Source of the DNA: Magicicada septendecula
Taxonomy: Eukaryota; Arthropoda; Insecta; Hemiptera; Cicadidae
DNA length: 64,000 bases
Direction of reading: 5' to 3'
Assembly: GCA_034769895.1 (NCBI GenBank)
Contig: CM068367.1
Coordinates: forward strand, 314,711,986 to 314,775,985
Below, in pieces: positions 56,001 through 64,000 of this stretch (its first letter is position 1; each line of letters begins with the position of its first letter). The notes beneath the pieces were generated by a model. The model had not been told where the DNA came from, made no database searches, and saw nothing but the letters and a program-made list of their open reading frames with translations. The position numbers were made by a program, and so were the translations under genes.

Positions 56001-58691
56001 TAAATACTACTTGTAACAACTACTATCACTCAAGTGTCTCGTATTTGCTCATTTCTTCGCCAGTCTGACTGAAATTTCATTCCACCATTATATTTCTCTC
56101 CTTTTCGTCATTATCAGCACAGATCTTGTTACAATGTTCACCGACGTTTTCCAGTTTCCAATATACTGTATCTCTCTCTCGATCCTTCCATAGATCATCC
56201 TCTCCTTCATATTCCTGACTATGCCTGCTCTCTCCAACTCTTCCTGGTCGCCTTCTGCCCTCGTGTTGTCAACTCAACACTTTGTTTGACAGTCTGTGTT
56301 CGGCTTTTATTACATTTGTCCATACGAAATCCCACTGTTCATTTCTTACGTCACCTGTTATTGTAGTGTGATTCCCATAATTTCTATCACCTCCCGTTTG
56401 TCCTTTCTCCTTCAGGAGGCCCACCGACTGCAAGTCTCCAAAAATATTTTTTAGATATACTTAAAGCTTCTTATACGTTCCTTTTTTGATTTCTGTATTA
56501 AATAATTCCTCTGCAAAACATTCACTCCACATTACTCATTATTTTTTCATTACTTAATACTTTCTCCATTTTACAAGTATCAAATCTCATTACTTCCTCT
56601 GTTCCTCCATTACTTATTCACTTTTCCTTTGACCCTATAACCTCTATTCTAATGAGCTTTAGTGTCGTGAATATCAAGGCTCCATAATGCTGGATAATCC
56701 CAGGTTTCCTTCCTTCTACATTCCAATTAAATTATCAGTCCACTACTATTTCACGATTATTCAACTGAACAACTGAAATCCATACTAACTTTTAAAGATC
56801 CGTTCTTCCGTTCCAACCTGTTCTCACCCTACAGTCTTTTAAGTACAAATTATTACGTCATAAGGTATTCCTATCTGTTGTGCATCTGAGGCGAAAAACA
56901 TTACGAATATTTAGAAGAAATGACGAATATTTAGATTTACATCCATTAGACGAATATTATAGGAAATTACGTGAATGAAACAATGCCAGTGATGCAGACG
57001 TCTGTTCCCGTCGCTAGCTGTATCGAGATATCACAGCTGGAATAGCAGAGAATAACACGACATTAAACACGAACGGCAGAACATGATCATTGTATGTCGC
57101 ACGCGCGTATGTAAGACTATATGCACCTCGAATCTGATATGCTGCTCACAACTGCCCTACATGCATTTATCGATAACACCGGGCTGTAAATATGAATTAC
57201 GCGTGACATGTTTATAATGTAGAAAATTTTATATCCTTGGTTAGTTGTATTATTCCAGTATATTACGATGTGAATGAGTCGGGTCAGTGAGTGAGTGAAT
57301 GAGTAAGCGCCCGCGCGCGTATGTGTGTGTGTTGTGCCCACGTGGGTGAGTGTGTGAAGGCTCGGTTAGTATAAAAGCATTTTGTTACGTAACAGTTGAC
57401 GTCTGTTGATTTGATAGAACGTGTTTACATATATGTCAGATAGAAGGTAACATTAAATACACACAGACGATGTTGTGAGTTATCAATATTTACTGTGTTC
57501 GAAGAGTAGATCAATCAGTAAGTCTGCTTCAGATATCCGAACGTCTATTCACAAGAACATTACACCATAAAGCTGGAATAACATTTCACGTAAGGATGAT
57601 CAGAGTCCCTTAGTAGCCGCAGGACCAGGCGTAAACCTAGACTCCCACCATATTCCCCCTTAAAATCAAACAATAGATTCCTCAACCACGAGGCACATCC
57701 TAGACTAGATAATCTTAAAGTTCAAGAGTAAAGTTATCTTCAAATTGAATGTAAATTCTTCTAATAGCTTGTAATTATAATTCCTAAAGTGCAATCAACT
57801 ACTTAGGATTATGTTTGTTTATTAGCCTAATTAATACTATCACAAGACTTGTCGAATAAAGACTGAAAAATATCTTTCCGTTTACTTGTTTATTATTTTG
57901 AAATCTCAGCAAGAGACTTCTGGTGGTATAAAAAAATCAGTTTGCGCTAATGTCAATTTAGACGCGCGGCGGAGGCAAAGTTCTTGGTTACGGTAATTAC
58001 AGGCATTTTGACAGATCCAGTACCGACAGATTATATATGAATGTGGCATGAATATGTTAGCAGAAACTCATGTACTATACAAGGCAGACAACTTGGTTAG
58101 GTTATCTAATTCTTTCAGCTTTGTATACAATTCGGAAAAAAACGAAAATTAATAGCGTCAATATCTGTATCCTATTCAGAAGTGGCGACATCAGAATTAG
58201 AGCCGTCGACAATGAAGTTTTCTGTAATGGAATCAAATCTCAACATTTATCTTCCACTTTCAATACATGGCGTAAACATTGAAATCGCTTGTCTTCAAGC
58301 CTGACACTGCATCAGGATTACTTTTTCAGTCTCTTGTAATTGTGTGAGTGTACATTCAAATACATGCTTTTAATACTGATGTTAAATCACAACAGTGTAG
58401 TTGGCTGTTGATAAGTGAGTAAATATAAATTTTCAAACTGATACTTTAAAAAATTGAACAGAAGTTCAGAACAAAACAAGAAAAAAACTGAAAGTTAGAA
58501 ACTGATTCATTCTCTCTCTCGTTTTCTTCCTTTTTCTCTTTTTCTTTCTGAGTAAGCGCGACGATACCTGTCGTAAGCCCATAAGGGCTCACTGAGGGTT
58601 AGTAGGTTTCCTTCTGTATTTAGTAGTCCTATGGCAAGATTCCTTGTTTGTTACTTCATTCTGTCCGATACAACTAACCGACACACTACAG
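56001..58691. other. Unassigned DNA
   Basis: C/T-rich in the plus strand between 56000 and 56700. It may extend the decayed retrotransposon to the left, but nothing is readable with confidence. A (CG)n(TG)n tract lies at 57308-57334. From 57400 to 58690 no feature is seen. Confidence 0.4.
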
Positions 58692-59116
58692 CAGCGTTTC
58701 CCAAACTGTGCCACGAAATTTTGGAAAAATAATAAAAATATAAAATAAAATCTCTAACCCGTCAAAAAAAAAGAAATCAAAAAGTTATTTAGTTAATAGA
58801 CCTGAGAAGTGCAAATAAAAGTTATACGAGAAAATGTTTTTCAGTGGCTTTTTGTAATTTTATAAGTCACAAAAATCTATATTTGTTGATAAATTTCCGT
58901 TACAGTTGGAAAAATCTACTGACATAACTGCGAAGCCACAAGCAGTATTGACATAAGTAAGTAACATTCATTATTGTAGTACATTACGCTGCAGTGTGAT
59001 TTTAAAGACATCACACTGATGGTACTGATAGGTACTTAAACGGGGGTACAGATGGTGAGGGGGTCGGTATGTAGAGGGAGATAGTGTGCCATGGGCAAAA
59101 AGTTTGGGAAACGCTG
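58692..59116. mobile_element. hAT-type MITE, 425 bp
   Basis: Terminal inverted repeats CAGCGTTTCCCAAACT at 58692-58707 and its exact reverse complement at 59101-59116. gtgccac and its complement recur a little further in. Flanking 8-bp sequences cactacag and caatacga agree at 5 of 8, a weak and decayed duplication. No coding capacity; open frames inside on the minus strand are spurious. CAGNG-type ends indicate the hAT superfamily. Confidence 0.75.
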
Positions 59117-61237
59117 CAATACGATGTCGCCTATCTCTTCCTTTCCTCTCGACTTCTCTTTCAGACCATTTACACTCAACTGCATGTCCTCTTTGAAACC
59201 ACTTACATTCCGCTCCTCCACACAGTATCATCAAAATCCGTTTATATTATTATTATTCCTCTGAGTTTTATCGTTGAGTTGTATATTATGTAATATGCAG
59301 CTAAAATACGAGAAAAATATGCAGCTCGTAATAAGACGTGAAACGGGTGTCTGGATGCGCAGTGTCAAATGATCTCATTGCACATGCGTAGCTTTGACGC
59401 GTTGTTTTCGGACCAATTACTATGTGTTCAGAACAGCTGCATGGTTGTTGTGTCACATGATAGTGTATTATGGTTGGTCACCTCACACTCCACTTCCTGT
59501 ACCGCCACCCCATTACGACCTGCTCGAGCCGTTTCACGTCTTACTGTTTCATCTGCATTTGTAGATTTTTCGTTGTATTCTCGTTATTACGTTTGAGACG
59601 TAATACGAATACGTGTAGTGGATATTCTATTATTCACAGAATGCTTATCTTATCCTTTTTTACTAGAGAATATACTACAATACACGAGTAATGATGACGG
59701 CCGTAACTTTACATGTCACGTTACAACATTATTGCATAAAGTATAGGCCTAATTAATGTTTTCGTCATCTTTGATGTACATACTGATTAGGCCTGCACTT
59801 TGCCCCGGAATTTACTTCAAATTATTTTGGAAAAATGTTGAATACATAATAAAAGACTATAATAAAACAAATATTCTACTGTTTCTATTCGTAATTCATA
59901 TCTTCATTTTTATTAATTCAGATATTTGAAAAAACTACTTGCGCTTTATGTTCTCTTTTTAAACAGTAGGCCTACTTCAGTGCTAAATTTCTTCTGGGTA
60001 TACAGAAAGCAGTTACAAAGTACGATTTTATAAGTAAATAGAATACCATAATAAAACACAGCAACTTCTTTTATAAACGGACTCATCCCTCTCTTTGCAT
60101 CGTTCTGAGTATATACTAACGCATGTATGAAAATCAGTTCGGTAATGTGATACCAAATGGCAAGCACGTTTTAAAACATTACCATCATCTGCCTTAATCA
60201 AAAGGCTAACACATGTCGGAAGCGTGTGATGTAATAATTGTTCTTAAAACTGTGCCACTGACCCGAAACTGTCTCTGTGCACAAATCAGATTTTCCCATT
60301 AGTCAAATGACATTTAGTCCACGTGGACTCGGCGTTGCAACAATTAAACCCAGCCTATCGCCTTCAATGAACCCAACCCGTCGTGTCCATCTGCTCTCGG
60401 TATGGCCTATGTTCGTGGGATGCGCAGAAACCTGTCAACAACGTAACTGCGTTAGTCGAAGTAAAAAATGAACTACATTGAATAACGGTTGCTTCGATTA
60501 CCAACATTAATGGTTTAAACAAAGCAGCTATACCTTCTTTTGTAAATGGACTCGTCTTAGGCAATTTTTCGAAAGAGGAGCCAAATTCAGGTTTTGCTCT
60601 AACCCGCAAAATTTTCATTCCACGTTTCGTATGTGTGTGTGTGTGGACGCGCGCGCGCTTAATTAGTCAGAAACCAAACTCTGCTCAACCTGTTCAGAAA
60701 TTCTGTTAGGTTAAAGTGAAATAGCCGTATTACCTTATAGAGAGAGATAACTGCATTTTGCGTGCTGCCAAATTTGGTTGGCCCACATATTTCTTAAAAC
60801 TTTTTAAATAAATTACTTAAATTAAATTTGTGGTGGCTCCTACGTATTCAACTACACATCACAAGGCAGATAACTGAAACAAATGTTTCTTCAAATTAAC
60901 ATTGGACAGAGTGTGAGTGACAGGTGCAGGCGGTGGGACAGACAGCCGGCTGACTTCGTTAGCTCCCACGCTCACGGCATTGATATCACGTGCTTGCTTT
61001 CAGCCAACCGTGCGGTTGTGTTCCTACAAAACATTGTAGTTGAAGGATCCAAGGATAGTAAAGTTAACTTTATATGAAAAAGTAATTCAACGAAATATCA
61101 ACTAAGTTAATATACAATATGATATGATGAAATATATGATGCAAGATTAATAAAAGTTAATACAGTACAATATAAGATACAAGAGCTTTATTACAAACTA
61201 GACTGTTCATATGTCTAAATTTGTTTAACTATTCAAA
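59117..61237. other. Unassigned DNA
   Basis: Short frames only. (GT)n(GC)n at 60631-60658. No recognisable gene or repeat. Confidence 0.5.
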
Positions 61238-63096
61238 ATATCGGTATGGAGAACTATACATGACTTCCATGTTCTAAGATTTATATTTAAAATCATTTTC
61301 GAAATGAAATATTACTATAGAAACTACTTCTTTCTACTTAATGCTTCAGCCTTAACCACAGTACTGTGGTCACTAACGTATACCACCTCACGTTATCGCA
61401 CTCGATTTTCACTGATGATGGAAGTCGATGGCATTGCCGAAACGTCTGGTTTTGTAGAAAACATTGGACTACGGCCAAACATCCCGGGAGGGAATTTTAA
61501 CAAAAACTACTTCTTTGTTGCCGATAACGTTGTACAATATATATAAAAAATTGCATAAAATTAATGGCTTGTATAAGTTAATGTTTGATCTCCATTAAGT
61601 AGTGCTCAAGTTTCCAAAGTTTTAATATTATGATGTCCGTAATTAAAACATCAGAGCAGGTTTAGTGTGTATGAGGGTACACCGTGGACAAAAATTTTCA
61701 ACATTTCCTATTGAGCGTTGCTTAGAGTAAAGCTGCGAATCTACAGTGTATGTTTCACAGAACAAACACGCGAAAAAGAAGGAGCGCTCCGAAGTCACTC
61801 ATGGACCCTCAGCATCTTGCAGAGGGTTCATTCCCTAAAGACGAAAAGTCTGTCTATGAATCGTTCCGCTGTCAACACGTGCAGTTACACTGCCCAGCGA
61901 TCCACAGGAAGCAAATCGCTATCCACGCTGGACACTTTTTCGGCTTGCACGCGTTATGTTGGTATGGGTTTCGGCACTTACCATTTAAAAAGCGTGAAAA
62001 TGTAAGAGAATAAACATGAGTGAGGCCAGAAATAACGCGAATTTTGTGTGTGTGTGTGTGTGTCTTCCTTGCCTTTTTATTACGGTAGTCATAATAATAA
62101 AATGGAAACGTAAACATTACATAACTGAGATATGCTTGCCTGTCACGAACGATATATTATTTTATACATGTATATTAACTCAAACATAATTTACATTAAA
62201 ATGAAAAAATTATAATTTTATTGCCTGGCAACAAAATTATTTTATTTTTAACAATTACCATTGTTTCAAAAAGTTTAAATGAATTTTCAAGTACTTTACT
62301 GTTGTTAAAACGTAAAAGGTTGCAGGTAAACTACCCCTTCCCCTTAACCGATCTTCACCAAAATCGAAAGTCCTTGAGATCTCTACAATTCAGGGAAGTA
62401 TGCAAAACATTATTTGATTCTGTTTGAATTTGTGGCTGTTATCGTTTGCCATAGAAAATTATCCTTGATAAAAAAAGTTGCAGGTAAACTACCCCTTCCC
62501 CTTAACCGATCTTCACCAAAAACAATAGGTCTTGAGTACTCTACAAATCAGGACAGTATGCAATAAATTATTTGATTCTGTTTGAATTTGCGGCTGTTAT
62601 CGTTTGCCATAGAAAATACACTTGTTAAAACATAAAACGTTGCAGGTAAACTACCCCTTTCCCTTAACCGATCTTCACCTAAATCAATAGGTCTTGAGAA
62701 CTCTACAATTTAGGGCTGTATGTGAAACATTATTTAATTCTGTTTGAATTTGCGGCTGTTATAGTTTGCCAAAAAAAAATCACCCTTGATAAAAAAAACC
62801 GTTGCAGGTAAACTACCCCTTTCCCTCAACCGATCTTCACCAAAAACAATAGGTCGTTAGTACTCTACAAATCAGGGCTGTATGCAAAAAATTATTTGAT
62901 TCTGTTTGAATTTGCGGCTGTTATCGTTTGCCATAGGAAAAAATCTACAGACAGACAGATAGACACACAGACACTTTTCGAAAAACGACTTTTTTTCATG
63001 TTTTGAGTGTAGTACAATCAGAATCTGCAATAATCTCGAACACGATTTTTTTTGCCATCACCATACTTCCATTTCCTTAAGGAACATGGAAGTAAA
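61238..63096 (+). mobile_element. HINE-like element, simple full copy (1.86 kb)
   Basis: The clearest copy of the family at 20.65-29.63 kb. Module A is 61238-61543. Module B is 61544-62200, with one GT tract (62044-62062). The C leader and four 158-bp units follow (gatcttcacc near 62350, 62508, 62668 and 62828). Then a short CAGA-type tract (62946-62972), the conserved D segment, and a palindromic end at 63065-63093 followed by taa. The 5' subterminal motif acttccatgttct and the 3' end ggaacatggaagt are inverted repeats of each other. Non-autonomous: no transposase. Immediately followed by the next copy's 5' end. Confidence 0.75.
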
Positions 63097-63404
63097 ATAT
63101 CGGTATGGAGAACCATACATGACTTCCATATTCTAAGATTTATATTTAAAATCATTTTCGAAATGAAATATTACCATAGAAACTACTTCTTTCTACTTAC
63201 TGCTTCAGCCTTAACCACAGTACTGTGGTCACTAACGTATACCACCTCACGTTATCGCACTCGATTTTCACTGATGATGGAAGTCGATGGCATTGCCGAA
63301 ATGTCTGGTTTTGTAGAAAACATTGGACTACGGCCAAATATCCCGGGAAGGAATTTTAACAAAAACTACTTCTTTGTTGCCGATAACGTTGTACACATAT
63401 ATAT
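63097..63404 (+). repeat. Module A, copy 3, head-to-tail with the preceding element
   Basis: Starts atatcggtatggagaaccat directly after the previous element's end and matches module A throughout. The hammerhead-like core reads ctgatga (63271) and gaaat (63298) where the other two copies have gaaac. It is cut off at gtacacatatatat by an inserted hAT-like end at 63405. Confidence 0.85.
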
Positions 63405-64000
63405 CAGTGGCGAAGTTACATGGAGGCAATTGAGGCAATGCCTACCCTAAAAAATTCTGTAGAATAAAAATTATAAATACGTATGAACTACATAACGTAA
63501 AGATTATACATTGTTACTGCGACTGTCAAATTTATTAAACCGAAACGTGCTTTATTGAGCGACCGCTAGATGGTGACAGGTGAGATTCGGCATAGTTCGT
63601 TTAAAGCGAATGAGGCATCCTGAACTTGCCTCAGCGTTTTTCGTATACATCGTATGTAAGCACTGTAGTGGTGTGATAGGGAAGTGTAGGGAGGGGGGAT
63701 TATCCCGCGCTGTACACATAGAGGTGTTGAGGCATGCCTCACTTCTGTGGTCCAAACAGTTAAGTTAAAGCGCCTGTGTTGTTTCTAAGTGTTTATTTTA
63801 TGCGGTTATTAAAAGTGTCACTGTTATTCCGCTGAACTAACAGATGATCAAGATTGTTATTTGAATTATTTGTAACATTAAACATATATATAGAAACTAA
63901 TCAAGTTTAAAAATTTGAAGTTCAATCAGTTGTATTATTGTGTATGACTAATACAAGGATTGTTCAATAGACACACGTATAGAGCTGTAAAGCATTTTTT
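63405..64000 (+). mobile_element. Left end of a hAT-like element, continuing past the window
   Basis: CAGTGGCGAAGTTACATGG matches the CAGTGGCGTAnCTAC terminus type of hAT elements and of the insertions at 2250 and 35255. It interrupts module A copy 3 at atatatat, which would be the target duplication. No partner end lies before 64000, so it is incomplete here. No coding sequence recognised in the 596 bases available. Confidence 0.5.

Overview
The window is non-coding, repeat-dominated eukaryotic DNA, almost certainly from an animal. It is AT-rich and full of (GT)n, (CT)n, (AAG)n and (CAGA)n microsatellites. The recognisable coding material is ZMYM1-type hAT, Ac-like hAT, Helitron, non-LTR retrotransposon and DD41D mariner-like transposases. 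That mix fits an invertebrate, most likely an arthropod, but no host gene is present to fix the taxon. I found no host protein-coding gene, rRNA, tRNA gene or CRISPR array.

Layout, left to right. 1-190 is a dispersed repeat with a second copy at 15545. 229-815 is a Gypsy-like solo LTR with ATAT target duplications and a TATA box. 2250-9513 is a ZMYM1-type hAT transposon with TIRs and a near-perfect 8-bp TSD. A hairpin insertion, a 3.04-kb LTR-like element (2781-5823) and an 85-bp-arm palindrome (8329-8515) lie inside it. 9977-13091 is a second diverged copy of the LTR-like element. 13-20.6 kb is mostly unassigned, with small inverted and direct repeats and a Penelope-like terminal fragment on the minus strand near 19.0 kb.

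20.65-29.63 kb is the most unusual block. It holds about 39 units of a roughly 158-bp repeat in runs of alternating orientation. Mobile-element ends punctuate the runs: a 5' end starting ATCGGTATGGAG, and a 3' end made of a (CAGA)n tract plus a palindrome. A simpler 1.86-kb copy at 61238-63096 shows the basic unit: Penelope-like 5' block, middle block, four repeat units, CAGA tract, palindromic 3' end. A second copy follows it head to tail. The architecture resembles HINE/DINE-1/pearl-type non-autonomous Helitron-like elements.

30.1-30.85 kb is an Ac-like hAT fossil. 32.3-32.75 kb is the 3' end of a non-LTR retrotransposon with an (AAG)n tail. 35255-35667 and 58692-59116 are short hAT-type MITEs. 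36.2-37.5 kb holds a possible tRNA-derived SINE and a rearranged second copy. 38885-43082 is another ZMYM1-type hAT, minus strand, broken partly by a 26-bp tandem duplication. 44.0-48.0 kb is a nested fossil: a non-LTR reverse transcriptase gene apparently split by a decayed Helitron whose Rep HxH motif and PIF1 Walker A motif can still be read. 49-51 kb has a 225-bp direct repeat pair and a 110-bp-arm foldback. 53026-54352 is the only intact gene-bearing element: a mariner-like transposon with a 363-residue DD41D transposase, perfect 25-bp TIRs and TA duplications. The window ends in one terminus of another hAT-like element inserted at 63405.

The parts do not form a pathway. They are a layered record of transposition, with insertion order readable from nesting: LTR-like element into hAT, Helitron into non-LTR element, hAT-like end into the HINE-like repeat.
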